The notes under the pieces were generated by a model. It worked only from the letters and a program-made list of their open reading frames with translations, ran no database searches and was not told the DNA's origin. 64,000 nt of DNA, from the NCBI RefSeq assembly GCF_000281045.1, contig NW_008246071.1, positions 122,702 through 186,701 of the forward strand. Reading direction: 5' to 3'. The position numbers and the translations under genes are program-made. The stretch comes from Saprolegnia diclina VS20 (taxonomy: Eukaryota > Oomycota > Saprolegniomycetes > Saprolegniales > Saprolegniaceae). This document shows, piece after piece, positions 11,751-23,600 of this stretch (the first letter of the stretch is position 1; every line of letters begins with the position of its first letter).

Positions 11751-14070
11751 ATGGACGAGACGGCGCCGCTCTTGCCGCAACGTGTCGACAGCGACGAGGA
11801 CGTCCTCTTCTCGGCGGCGTGGCTCGTTGAGGATGCGCTCTTGGGCTACACGCGACCGCGACCGCTCAAGACGCATCTCGCGTACCAGCTCTACGAACTG
11901 CACGCGCAATGGGCCTTTCTTAGTGACGCAGTCATCTACGTTCTGATTGCACTCGCCTTTGTCGAGGTCCCGCATTGGTGCGACCATGACCCAAGATCGC
12001 TCTATCCCTGCGGCGACCCGAGCAGCCCCGAGACGCCCATGACGTTCAACGCCGGGTTCCTCACGCTCGCGCAGTCGCGCACCGTGGCGCTCACGTGCCT
12101 CCTCTTCTTGCTCGCCGATGTGCTCTTTGCGTACCTCTACCTCGGCGGCGCCTTCCTCGGCCGCCACGAGCGGTAACGCGATCGTTACATCTACGAGGCT
12201 ATACGCTCTGCGTTGTAGGAAGGTGCAGTTAGCGCTCGTCGTTGTCTCGCTCGTCGACGTCGTAAGCGCGCTGGCGTTGCCCGCGTACGCGCCTCTCGCC
12301 TCGCTGCGCCTGCACGAGTACGCGCGCATTGTCATGTTTGTGTTTACGCAGCATGCGCTCCGGCGTGCGCTGCGCAAGATCCTCCTGGTCGTGGCCGAAG
12401 TGCGCAACATTTTGAGCCTCGTGCTCGTCTTCATCCTCTTCTTCGCGTGGATGGCGGTCGTGCTCTTCCAAGGCACGCCGGAAGGCGTCGCGCAGATGCC
12501 CAATATCTACGAAGCGTGCTGGCACTTTATGATTCTGCTCACGACTGCGAATTTTCCCGATATTATGATGCCGGCGTACAATACGAACCGCAGCGTCGTG
12601 CTCTTCTTCGTCTTCTTCCTCTGCTTTGGGCTCTTCTTCCTCCTCAACGTCGTGCTCGCCGTCGTCTTCAACAACTTTGCGCGCTTCTCGGACGCCGAGC
12701 TCGCGCTCTCGGAGCGCATTCGCACTCAAAAGCTCACGGAGGCGTTCGAGTGCCTTGGCGCGCTCAGTGGCGGCGTCAAACCGCATGGAGCCACCGTGCC
12801 TATGGATGTGTGTCTCCGGCTCTTCCAAGGCCTGCACCGGTTTCGCACCATCTCGCACCTCGAACGCGACGAAATGGCCGCGCTCTTTGATGCACTGGAC
12901 GCCAACGGCGACCACGTCTTGGATATCGACGAGTTTGTACACGTGTGCGAAGCCGTCGAGCGCGTCTTGATCAAGGAGCCGCACCCGCAGTCCGAGGTCG
13001 AGGCCTACTGCCCGCGCCTCTTTGCCTCGCGGACGTTCCAGTCGTTGAGCGCCGCCGTGCGCCACCCGACGCTCGAGGTGGTCATTGACGTCGTCTTGGT
13101 CGCGAATGCCATTGTCGTGTTTGTCGAGTCGTTCTCGATCCTCAACGACGCCGAGACCGAGATCGACACGAGCGTCTGGACGATCTGGGACGCGCTCGAA
13201 CTTGGCTTTACGTGCATTTACCTCGTCGAAATGCTGGCCAAGATGCTCGTCTACGGCCTGCGCGGCTACTGGACCTCGATCAAGAACCGGTTCGATTGCG
13301 TCATCACGCTCGCGGTCGTCGCCGCCGACGCGTACGCGTACCTTCCGGGCACGTCGCTCCAGGTCGTCAAGATCCTCCTCATTGCGCGCTGCTTGCGGCT
13401 CTTTCGCCTCATCATCAACATCAAAGGGTAGTGTTCCTGCATCGGCAAAGGGTGAGTCGAATCATGGTTTAGGTACCGGGTCATTTGCACCACGTGGCTG
13501 CGACTGCTGCACTTTGGCCAGCACTTGCTCCTCCTCACGTTCTGTGCCATGTATGTCTACGCGCTCTTGGGCAACCAGCTCTTTGGCGGGCGCATCTCGC
13601 CCGGCCGCATGCGGCGTGAGTTCCCCGAGTCCGCGTACACGCAGGCCGACTACATGGCCAACAACTTTAACGACATGCCGAGCGCGATCGTCCTTCTCTT
13701 CGAGCTCCTCCTCGTCAACAACTGGTTCGTCCTCGCGGATGGCCACGCCGCCGTCTCGTCCAAGTACGCGCGCTGGTACTTCATTGCGTACTACGTCACG
13801 GGCGTCACGCTCCTTCTCAACCTCGTCGTTGCGTCCATCCTGGTATGACGACGCAGGACCTCGTGACATGGCAGGCGTCACCGTTGCGCGTCGTAGGATT
13901 CCTTTATGGACGAGTACAAGAACGAGCATGGCGCGGACGCGATTGTGGCCGGCGCACGCTTGATTCAGCCGTCCGCTCCACCTCCTGCGACGAAGGCTCC
14001 GCGCGACACGAACGAAGAAGGAGAATCTGGATGCCACCGGCGTACCGTAGAGAGATTCGTAGAGCGCTAG
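11751..14070 (+). CDS. Two-pore channel, paralogue A
   Basis: This is a TPC-type endomembrane cation channel with two six-helix repeats. Exons are 11751-12172, 12219-13427, 13473-13842 and 13897-14070, giving about 724 residues. Pore I carries TTANFPDIMMPAY, the characteristic TPC filter; pore II carries LLVNNWFVLADG. An EF-hand loop (DANGDHVLDIDEF, near 12899-12937) lies in the linker between repeats, as in plant TPC1. Repeat II has an Arg-bearing S4 (ARCLRLFRL). TPCs conduct Na+ or Ca2+ across vacuolar or lysosomal membranes under voltage, Ca2+ or lipid control; which applies here cannot be read from sequence. The gene is tandem with paralogue B 416 bp downstream. Confidence 0.88.
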
Positions 14071-14486
14071 GGGCCTGGAAGCCGACAACAGAGATCGTAG
14101 TCTTCCTGCTCTCAGTGCTGCTATACATGAGAAGCGTCAACAAGTAGTGTCCGTCCGTGGGCGTGGGTGGTTTCTTCGTCGGCATGCCACTCTGAGGTAG
14201 CCCTGTGGGTCAGCACTCTGAGTTCTTATCGTGACCTTGTATGCAAGCGCTATGGCTCAGGCTCAGAGACACGGCGCAGGACGACAGGCCATCGTCTCGG
14301 ACCAGCGCGAGGAGCATCTTTGCCGGCGGCAACTGCGCTGGCCACTGCTGCTTGTCGCTTTCGGCGAGCGTCGCAGGCGCGGTGTGGACCCAGGTGCGTC
14401 GGATAACTTTTTTCGCGTATCCGGCCGAATCGGATACACCGGTAAGCAGAGTGGCATAGCGCAATACGAGTCCTATAGATAGGCGC
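14071..14486. promoter_or_regulatory. Spacer between the two TPC genes with CCGG motifs
   Basis: This 416-bp stretch holds no supported gene. Near its right end, 14418-14442, are TATCCGG and CGGATAC half-sites with further CCGG, about 50-70 bp before the paralogue B start codon. They are probably promoter elements of that gene. Confidence 0.35.
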
Positions 14487-16883
14487 ATGCAGCTGCCCGA
14501 GGCGACCGAGTCGGCGCCGCTCGTCGCGCGCGACAAGGACGACGAGCTCCTCACGACTGCCTGCTGGTTCATTGAAGACGCCTTCAGCGGCATCTCGCGC
14601 CCGCATCCGGTGCGCACGCCGTTCGCGCGCTACATGCACACGCTGCACGCTGAACTGCACTACCTCCGCGGCGCGGCGATCGTCGTGCTTCTGAGTCTCT
14701 CGTTCATCGAGACGCCGCGCTGGTGCCACGGGCCTCCGCCGTACCCGTGCGGCGACCCGTCCGACCCGTTTACGCCCATGACGTTTGAGATCGCGCTCCT
14801 CACCCACGCCGAGAGCCACTGCATTGAGCTCCTCTGCCTCGCGTTCTTCCTCCTCAACTCGGGCATTCGGTACTTGTACCTCCAAGAAAACTTTACGAAC
14901 CGCAAGGACAGGTACGACGACTCACATCTCTATCGTATCGATCGAGGCGACATGGCGTAGCGTCGCGGTCTTGGTGCTCGTGCTGCTGGCGATGACGACG
15001 CTCGCCCTGAGCGCGACGTTTCCGCACCAAGTGCTAACACCGTATGCGCAAGTGTACCTGCGCGTCATGATCTTTGCCGTCAAGAACCGCAACATTCGGC
15101 GAACTGCGCGCAAGATCGCCCAAGTGCTCGGCGAGGTGCACAACATCATTAGCCTCGTCATCGTGTTTGTCGTCTTCTTTGCATGGGTGGCCACCATGCT
15201 CTTCGACAACACGGAAGAAGGTATTTCTTATATTGCATCGTCGATGCGAGTCTGGATACGATGGCGTAGGCGACGCGCAGATGCCCAACATCTACGAAGC
15301 GTGCTGGAACATGCTCATTCTGCTCACGACCGCGAACTTTCCCGATATTATGATGCCGGCGTACAACAAGCACCGCGTCGTCGTGGTCTTCTTCGCGTTC
15401 TTCCTCTGCTTTGGGCTCTTCTTCCTCATGAACGTCGTGCTCGCCGTCATTTACAACAACTTCTCCGTCAACCTCGAAGCATTCAAAAAGAAGCGCGACC
15501 ACACGCGCGAGCAAAAGCTCCAGATCGCGTTCCGGATTCTCTGCAATGTCTCGTCCAAAATGACGCGCCGCCCGTCGCTCTTTCGATCGTACTCGACCAA
15601 GGAGCTCTGGGACCACCGACACGACGAGTGGTACCTTGGCCCGCCCTCCCCCAAGCTCGCCGTGCCGCTCGACGTCTGCCTCCGCCTCTTCCACAAGATG
15701 AACCACTACAAGAACATTGGGTACATCAAGAAGAGCCGGATGCAGCTCGTCTTTGACGAGCTCGACACGGATGGCGACGAGAAGCTGCAGTGGCAAGAGT
15801 TTGCCAACATCTGCGGCGTCCTCCGCTCCGCGCTCTCCAAGAAGCGCCTCCCGCCCTCCGAGGTCCAGCGCTGGTTCCCCAACCTCTTTCACAGCGACGG
15901 CTTCCACTCGCTCTGCGCCTTTGTGCGGCATCCGCGCTTTGAACTCGCGATCGATATCGTCCTCGTTGTCAACGCGCTTCTCATAGTCTTCGAGTCGCTT
16001 CCCGTGCTCAACGGCGAGCCAATGCCGCTCGCGTCCGAGTTTACCGTCTGGGAGCGCATCGAGTCGATCTTCTCATTCGTGTACCTGCTCGAAATGCTTC
16101 TCAAGATCGTCGTTGACGGCCGCGCCGTCTACTGGAGCTCGATGAAGAATCGGTTCGACTGCCTCATTACGGTCGCGGTCGTCGCCGTGGATATCTACGC
16201 GTACCTCCCATACGACCCCGCGTCCCGTGTCATGGTCAAGATCCTCCTTGTCGCGCGCTGCCTTCGGCTCTTTCGCCTCATCATCAACGTCGAGCGGTAT
16301 GGTCCATTTCGTGCCATTCGTATGGTCCTATATGGATTCCTAGGTACCGTGTCTTTTGCATGACGTGGTTCCGCCTTCTGCCGTTCGGCAAGAACCTCCT
16401 CGTCATCATGTTTTGCGCCTTGTACTTGTTTGCGACGCTCGGCCAGCAGCTCTTTGGCGGCCTCATCTCGCCCGGCCGCATGGGCGTCGAGTGCCCCACG
16501 AGCATGTACACGCAGGACGGGTACATGGCCAACAACTTTAACGACATGGCGAGCGGCATGGTGCTCTTATTTGAGCTCCTCATCGTCAACAACTGGTTCG
16601 TCCTCGCAGATGGCTTTGTGTGCGTCACGTCCAAGTACGCGCGCTGGTACTTTGTGAGCTTCCACCTCCTCGGCGTCACGATTCTCCTCAACCTCGTCGT
16701 CGCCTCGACACTCGTACGTGCGTTTGGTGCGATGTATCCTATCGACGCTTGTAGGATGCGTTTGTCGGCGAATACGAAGCCGAGCACCAAGACCAGACTG
16801 GAAAGCCATTCAAGTTTGGCTCGATGGACACGATGGATGCGAACGAGACGAGCATCATCATCGAGCAGCAAGACGAGGGCTAA
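14487..16883 (+). CDS. Two-pore channel, paralogue B
   Basis: Exons are 14487-14911, 14961-15220, 15270-16296, 16344-16713 and 16755-16883, giving about 736 residues. It shares the TTANFPDIMMPAY pore I filter and LIVNNWFVLADG pore II filter with paralogue A. Its linker EF-hand is DTDGDEKLQWQEF (near 15767-15805). The linker is longer than in A, with a basic Ser-rich insert (RRPSLFRSYSTKELW) that could be a phosphorylation site (inference). Three intron positions match paralogue A; the intron at 15221-15269 is extra. The short cytosolic C-terminus (after 16755) differs from A. Local duplication followed by divergence is the simplest reading. Confidence 0.88.
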
Positions 16884-17025
16884 GAGAAATCGCAATGGCT
16901 AGTTCTCTCGACCGACGACCCATGTAGGTGGGAAGAGCTTGGACGTATCGGTGCAAGCAACGGACGTAAATACATGTATTTACATCAACGCACATCTGAG
17001 TGTGGGATGAGGTCACACAGTCCAC

Positions 17026-18193
17026 TTATGCACGCCAACCGTTGTCGTCGTCGCCGTTCCACGGGTCGTCGCTCGGGACATCACTGGGGAAATCACTCGG
17101 GTCGTCGGTGGGACCATCGCTCGGGTCGTCGGTGGGGCCATCGCTCGGGTCGTCCGGCTGCGGGCCGCCGCTCATCGACGGATACGACGGCGCTTCGGCA
17201 ACGTTGCACATGCCGTTGCCGCCAGCGCCCTTCTTGAGGCGCATGTACCCTTGCTCGCCCCAGCTGGTGCCCCACGAGTTGCGGATCGTGAAAAAGTTGC
17301 TGCCGTACCCCACAGCAATCACCGCGTGGTCCGACTGGCCACCAGGGCAGCTCTCCACGATGCCGCTCTTGTAGTTGCGCCACACATCGTTCGTGGCCTC
17401 AACGACGACCGTGACCGGTTGCTTGTCGAGCGCCGACTGCAAAGCGCTCTCACCTTGAATGTCGACGGGCCCACCGACGCTGAGTTTGTTCTTCTTGCAG
17501 CTCTGCTGGCACTGGCTGTCGCTGTCCGTGTACGGGTAGTCGGACGACGAGCACACGCCGGTTTGCGCAATGCGCCTTGCTGGGGAAGCCACCCTTGCAG
17601 CCTTGGCCGGCGCTCGTCGCGCAGCTCACGAGCTGCTGCTCCGAGAGGTCGAGAAGCTTGCCCGTGACGATGCAGTGCGCCATCTCAGCGGCGCCGACGG
17701 CTGCAAACGACCAGCACGACCCGCAAGTACCTTGATTTTTGATCGCAGGCATACATTGGCTGGACGTCCAGTCTTTTCCTGTGGCCTCGCGCTGCGCAGG
17801 CGTGAGCTCGAGCTGGATGCTCTCGGCGCGGAGCTGGCGCTTGGTGTGCGGCTTGGTGAACGCGCCCTTGACGAACTTTTTGAACTCAGCGTCCGTCATG
17901 AGCGCAAACGGATTGTCAGTCGAGAAAACCGCAGACCCGTGGTGGTTCTTGTTGAGCTCCGCGACCACCTTCTTGGTGTGGGCAAAACGCTTGAGCTCGG
18001 CTTCGCGCTGGTCGTGGGCGCTTTCTTGGCGCGGCTTGGGAGGCAACAGGCCTTCGAGCTTTGCGGCCTTGCCAGCGTGGCTCTTCTTCCACGCATCAAG
18101 CTCCTTGAGGAGCTCAGTGCGTTCCTTGGTGGTCATTGCGAGGGCAGACGCCGACGCGGCAAGAAGCGCCGTGGTGAAGAAGATGGATTTCAT
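17026..18193 (-). CDS. Papain-like cysteine protease (C1 family), reading frame interrupted
   Basis: The start at 18193 opens a signal peptide (MKSIFFTTALLAASASALA), then a propeptide-like helical region. The mature protease shows the catalytic Cys in NQGTCGSCWSFA, the GCKGG loop, His in SDHAVIAVGYG and Asn in IRNSWGTSWGEQGY, so all catalytic residues are present. Within 17575-17592 the frame shifts by one base just after GCKGGFPSKA; downstream the other frame continues with IAQTGVCSSSDYPYTDSD. No GT-AG intron explains the shift. It may be an indel in the C/G run at 17582-17585, an assembly error or a pseudogene. The tail is an acidic Asp-Pro-Ser repeat. It should be secreted or vacuolar if intact. 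Convergent with TPC B. Confidence 0.75.
17095..17160 (-). repeat. Short tandem repeat coding DPSDGPTD in the protease tail
   Basis: Two and a half imperfect 24-bp units encode Asp-Asp-Pro-Ser-Asp-Gly-Pro-Thr near the C-terminus of the cysteine protease. The units are nearly identical at DNA level, so the tract is probably length-variable. Confidence 0.6.
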
Positions 18194-18903
18194 CGAGGAA
18201 GGAGGAGTGCCAAAGCACAGCAAATTGGAAAATGAACCATCGAGCTTGCAATGACCGCCGTCGACATGCAGCACAACTCGGACAAAACAACAAAGAGCCG
18301 CTTTGCGCGAGTACCACCTCGCCGACCTGACCGCACATTGGAAACCATATGTTCTGGATTCACGGCGCCAAAAGCTCGAACGAACGGCAGGCCTTCACCG
18401 CATGGAAGTTCGAGTTGGGCATCGACCCATGTGAGATTGGTACGTGGATCTGATTTGCGCTGTCATCGCCAGAATCACAATCGGTCGTGTATTCGCCCAT
18501 CAGAATCATCATGCATCCGCCTAGACCACCACGCGCCACGCACAATATGCGTCAAAGTAGCACTCTGACCTTCCTCGCAGCCACGTGGCCACGTATCAGG
18601 AACCGTTTTGCTTGCCAGTAGCAAGCGATGGGTAACCTAATCGTCTGTTTGGGCTGATAGCCACGTGGACTCGATGGCCACTGCCAAGGCGCTCTGGAGG
18701 TTGACACACCCTTGCACGGGACGACCAGCCTACCCTGTATGCGGTGCTTTCAGAACTGTGGCGCATGTCTAGCAGTGACGTCGGATGGTCCAAGCGAACG
18801 ATCCGAGGTGGGCTGGCGTTGTAGTCGAATGCGTGAAGGGACGGACAATGATTGTTCTAATGCATGTGCATGGCTAACTGTGCATCGTATTTGCATTTGG
18901 TGT
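18194..18903. other. Gap without a supported gene
   Basis: About 710 bp upstream of the protease gene. Short ORFs on both strands lack codon bias and domain matches. I see no RNA gene or repeat. Confidence 0.4.
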
Positions 18904-20195
18904 ATTTGATTTTCGTGTTATAAGCTCTTATTCCTAGTACCGGTAGCTGTACATCCAATGTGTCTGGCAAGTCGCATCGTCCTGGCTGTTGTTGTAGTTG
19001 GAGGAGGCGTTGACGAGCTGGCGGACGATGTTGATGGGGTAAGTCGGTGAAACGCAAGACGATGGCTCTGCAAGTGGCTCCATCTCGGACGAGGCGAGCG
19101 AGTCCAAGTCGTCCGTCGAGTGCGGCGGTCCATTCGACCACAAAGAAGCTCGAGTTGGCTGCTGCAGAGTCGCGAGAAGCGAGTCGTTGGAGGCGATGGC
19201 GGCGTGAATCTGGGTCTCGAGGCTCTTGACCCATGTTTGGAGCTCCGAAATCGTCGTCTTGTTCTTGGCAATGGTGGCGTCGGCGTCGACCAAGTGCATC
19301 TTGATGTGCTGCACCTGGGCCTCCTTGCGTGCAAGGCGGCGCTCCATCTTCTCCCGCAACGCAGTGATCGTATCGTCGCGCCGAAGGACGCGGTGTGCGA
19401 GCTGGATCGCGCGCTCGTTGGCAGCGCCCAGCGCGTCGTTGGAGGTTCCTGCTGCTTGGGCCTTCAGGCTCGTCACTTGCTCCGAGAGCTGCCCGATCGT
19501 GCCGTCCTTTTGAGCGACCGTGTCGGCGAGGACCGTCTCGGTCTTGATGAGTTGCCCGTTGAGCTCCGAAATCGTAGTCTTGTTTTCGGCAATAACGGCG
19601 TTGGCGTCAACCAAATGCATTTTGAGGTGTTGCACTTCAGCCTCCTTGCGTGCAACGCGGCGCTCGAGCTTTTCGCGGAGCGCAGCGATCGTGTCGTCGC
19701 GCCGAAGGACGCGGTGCGCAAGCTCCAGCACGTGGTCGTGGGCAGCATGGAGCTTCTCAGTCATGGCAGCCAAAGCAGCTTGGTGCTCGGCTTGCAAACG
19801 GTCGATCTCCATCTTGTGGTCGCGTGCCAAATCCGATGCAGGACGCGCGATCGGCGTGTTACTGGTGCGAGGCGCAGAGCGCACCGCAGTGGCAGTAGTA
19901 GAGCGTGGAGCTGGCTTGGGCGTGGACTTGGCCGCCGACTTGGTGGTGGCGGGGCGGCGGAACGGGTGCGAGATGCGGAGTTGGGCTTCAAGCGCCGCAA
20001 TGCGACGGGCCTCCTTGTCCTGGTGGTACGTTGCGCTGTAGAGAACCATGTTGCTTCGATCAATGAAATGGAAATGCGATGCAGAACGCTTCTTCTACCT
20101 CGATGGTAAAAACCAAGTTGTCCTTTACACTGCAAAGGCGAGCTTCTAGTCAGTAAACCATTCCGGAGCTTTTATAGACTAGGTTAGGGCTAGGT
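18904..20195. repeat. Dispersed duplication, copy 1
   Basis: The whole coiled-coil gene plus about 30 bp downstream and about 145 bp upstream is nearly identical to 43571-44856, in the same orientation. Similarity fades at an ATTTGATT block on the left and at AGGGCTAGGTT on the right. No clear target-site duplication was found. Confidence 0.85.
18934..20049 (-). CDS. Intronless coiled-coil protein, copy 1
   Basis: Single exon, 371 residues, not recognised as a known family. Residues 1-90 are basic and rich in Ser/Thr/Ala/Pro; residues 90-290 are predicted coiled coil; the tail is polar. Two internal copies of a block (LAHRVLRRDDTI, then REK.ERR.ARKEA.VQH and KMHLVDA) begin at residues 110 and 217, a period of 107 residues, so the gene contains an internal duplication. 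A second gene at 43605-44711 differs at roughly 15 residues. The lack of introns contrasts with most neighbours. Function unknown; a structural or DNA-associated role is only a guess from the coil and basic head. Confidence 0.75.
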   Translation of the reverse strand: MVLYSATYHQDKEARRIAALEAQLRISHPFRRPATTKSAAKSTPKPAPRSTTATAVRSAPRTSNTPIARPASDLARDHKMEIDRLQAEHQAALAAMTEKLHAAHDHVLELAHRVLRRDDTIAALREKLERRVARKEAEVQHLKMHLVDANAVIAENKTTISELNGQLIKTETVLADTVAQKDGTIGQLSEQVTSLKAQAAGTSNDALGAANERAIQLAHRVLRRDDTITALREKMERRLARKEAQVQHIKMHLVDADATIAKNKTTISELQTWVKSLETQIHAAIASNDSLLATLQQPTRASLWSNGPPHSTDDLDSLASSEMEPLAEPSSCVSPTYPINIVRQLVNASSNYNNSQDDATCQTHWMYSYRY

Positions 20196-20618
20196 TGCTC
20201 CAGCGCCTTATAGCTCAGTTTACTATCCGAGTGGGCCTCCAACCATGCACCCCATCGCGTTCAGCACGGAGAATGCTCGACCTTCTTTGGCTTCTCCTTG
20301 GCCGTAGATGTAGATCGATGTCATTTCCTGCAAGTAGCATGGATACATATTGTTCCCTTGGATAGTGAGAACGAGCTCAGCAACTCAAGGCCGTTGGCGC
20401 CAAAGCGAATAGGGCAATGTCCTCTATATTTGAATGCGAAGGCAAGTATACGTTGTGGCGGGCTTGCAGATTGGCGTTGTGCCTAATTAGGCATCACTGC
20501 CGACCTTCACTCAGAAAAAGGCAAGCTTGTCCCCACCACAATTTGAGTCCTCGTTTAGGACTAGGATTTCACAACTCGGATCCTTGTTTCCATTTCCCAA
20601 AATCGCCGGCCCCGAAGC
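20196..20618. promoter_or_regulatory. Upstream region of CAND1
   Basis: About 420 bp between the duplicated segment and the CAND1 start codon. No gene is seen; only a weak CGGATCC lies at 20577-20583. Confidence 0.3.
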
Positions 20619-23600
20619 ATGCGTGGCACGACCGTCTTCACCGCGCTCTTAGAAAAGGTCCGCTTCCTCGTCCATCTCCCTGCGGGGGAGACGACCCTGC
20701 TTGGAGCCCCTCCCTTCCTTCCTACATGAGGCTCATGCGCCAAGGTAGACGACGGACTTCGACAAGGATGAGCGCTACATGGCGACCTCGGACCTCTGCA
20801 ACGAGCTCCAGAACGACGTCGAGCTTGGCCCGGACCTCGAGCGCAAGTACGCAGCGATCTCCACGTGGCTCCTCGGTGCTCATGAAGCCTAGGATTTGCG
20901 CTGCGGTGCTCAAGCAACTCGATGACAAGTCGAACGACGTGCAGTCGATCGCTGTGAAATGGTACACGTCTTGGTATTGCCATTCCATGTACTCATGCGT
21001 GTTCTAGCTTGGGTATCCTCGTGACGAAGGTCCAGGAGAAGCAAGTCGGTGACATCTGCGAGAAGCTTTGCGACTTGATCTTCACGGGCAAGCCCGAGCT
21101 CCGTGACATCTACTCGATCGGCCTCAAGACTATCTTGACGGACGTCTCGCAGAAGACCGGCGCATCGATCTCGACAGCGCTCTGCGGTCGCCTCCTTAAC
21201 GGTATCTCGCACTACGCAGACCAGGCAATCAAGTCGGAGACGCTGGACATCTTGACGGAACTCTTGAAGCGCTTCGGCGCCGACTTCCAGTCCGAGCATG
21301 TGGCCATCATGGACCTTCTTCTCAAGGAGCTCAGCGACGAGCGTGCCTTTGTGCGCAAGCGCGTGACGTCGTGCCTCGGTGCGCTCGGTGTTGTCGCGGC
21401 CGACGCACTTCTGCACCGTTTGGTCGAGCACTTGCTCCAAAGCGTCGAAAACAACCACGAAGCGGACAAGCGCACGCTCATCCAGACGATCGGTACGCTC
21501 TCGCGCTCGGTGGGACATCGTCTTGGCCGTCATCTCCCCGTGATTGTCCCGCTCTTCTTGACCTTTTGCGGCTCCCCGGACGACGAGTCGATGCAAAACG
21601 ACGTCTCGAACGAGCTTCGCGAGAACTGCTTCCAGGGCCTCGAGTCGTTCTTGCTGCGCTGCCACGCCGAGATCACGGCGCACGTCAAGAACATCATTGC
21701 CACGGCTATGAAGTTCACGAAGTACGACCCGAACTACATGTACGACTCGGAGAACGAAGACATGGACGAGGACATGGACGATGAGGAGCAGTACAGTGAA
21801 CCCGAAGACAACGATTACAGCGACGATGACGATGCGAGCTGGAAGGTGCGCCGTGCTGCGCTTCGCGTCATGTCGGCTGTCATCACGACGCGCCCGGAGC
21901 TCCTCGACGACATCTACGCTGAGTGCAGCGAGCCACTTATCTCGCGTTTCAAGGAGCGTGAAGAAAGCGTCCGCATCGACGTCTTCTCGGTCTTCTCGGA
22001 CCTCCTGCGCGTCACGCTTGTGCATTTGGCGCCCGTGAGCTCGGGCAACCCCGAAGCCGGTGGCCACCCTGCGCTTGTCCGCCAGCGTTCGTGCGGTGGC
22101 CAGCTCCACACGCGCGTTGGTACGATCTTGAGCGCCGCGAACAAGCAACTGGGCCCCAAAATTTCGGTCGCCACGCGATGCGCCGTCTTCGGTATGCTGC
22201 GCGAGCTCGCCCAGGTCGAGGAAGGCCAGCTGGGCCCCTTCATGGACTCGTTGATGCCGAACATTTTGAAGGCCCTCGAGGACCGCAACTCGAGCCTCAA
22301 GCTCGACGCACTCCTCTTCTTGCGCCAGCTTATGGCCACCCACGAACCGTCGCTCTTCACCAAGCACATGAAGGCGATTGTTCATTTGGCCGTTGTCAAC
22401 GCTAGTGACGAGTGGTATAAGATTGTTGCCAAGTCGCTCTCCCTCATTGGCACGATCGTACACGTCATTCGTCCGTCGACGGATGCGGTGTTGGTCCAAG
22501 ACATGGCGGTCTTTGTGCAGCCGCTCTTCAACGCGGTGCTTCCGCGCCTCAAGGCGTACGACATCGACCAAGAGATCAAGGATGGTGCTATCGCAAGCAT
22601 GGGCCTCATCATCTCTACGATCGGTACTTCCTCTGCTCGACGTTTGACCCTATGTCTGACGTTTCTATAGGTGATCATCTGAGCCGTGACGATCTCAACG
22701 CGGTGCTGCCAATGATCCTCGAGCGCATGCAAAACGAAATCACACGCATTGCTGCCATGAAGTCGCTGTCGACGATCGCCCGCTCGCCGCTGCCGCTCGA
22801 CCTCTCGATCATTTTGACGGATGCCATTGTTTGCCTCTCGCAGCTTTTGCGTCAGCAGTCGCGCACGCTCAAGCAGACGGCGTTGGATACGCTCATCGCC
22901 TTGGTTCAAAGCAAGGGTGCGTCTGTGGCTGCTGCGAGCCTCAGCGACACGATTCAAGAAGCATCGGCCTTGATCTCGGACTCGGACTTGCAACTCAGCC
23001 AGCTCTCGTTGACGCTTGTCTCGGCCATTCTTACGACGTCGCCGTCGGCCGCCTCGGACGCGGTGGTCGTGACCAAGGCGTTGCCCAACGCGCTGCTCTT
23101 GTCGGCGAGCGCCTTGCTTCAGGGTCCCGCCTTGGAAGCTCTCTTTGTGCTCTTGCGTCAGCTCGTCGCTGCCGAAAGCCATGGGTTTGAGGCGCTTTTC
23201 CACGCGCTCTACACGGTGGATCGTCCGGATGCGTCCAAGCATGCGCTGCACAACGTTGCCCGCTGCATTGCGGCGATCAGTCTCCAGACGTCGCCCGATC
23301 TCCAGAAGAAGGCGTACGACACGTGGGTGCAGGGTATCGCGACGCCCGGCGCCAGCAAGCACTTGGCTCTTTTCTGCGTCGGCGAGTTTGGTCGCAAAAC
23401 CAACATTCAGCCGTTTGGCGACGCGCGCGAGATTATTTTGGCCAACTTTGCCAGCCAAAGCGAGGAAGTCAAGCACGCTGCGGCCTTTGCGCTTGGTAGC
23501 ATCTGCGTCGGCAACATGACAAGCTACCTCCCGACGATCCTTGAAGAGCTGAAGAAGGGCAAGCACACGTACCTTCTCTTGAGTGCGCTCAAGGAAGTTT

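Noticed and set aside
19120-20109. 329-codon plus-strand frame conserved in both duplicated copies
   Set aside because: It is preserved only because the two copies are nearly identical; the minus-strand coiled-coil frame is longer, ends inside the duplicated unit and has coherent coil structure.
20196-20300. Possible tRNA near TTATAGCTCAG
   Set aside because: A B-box-like TTCGA and paired arms at the right spacing are missing.
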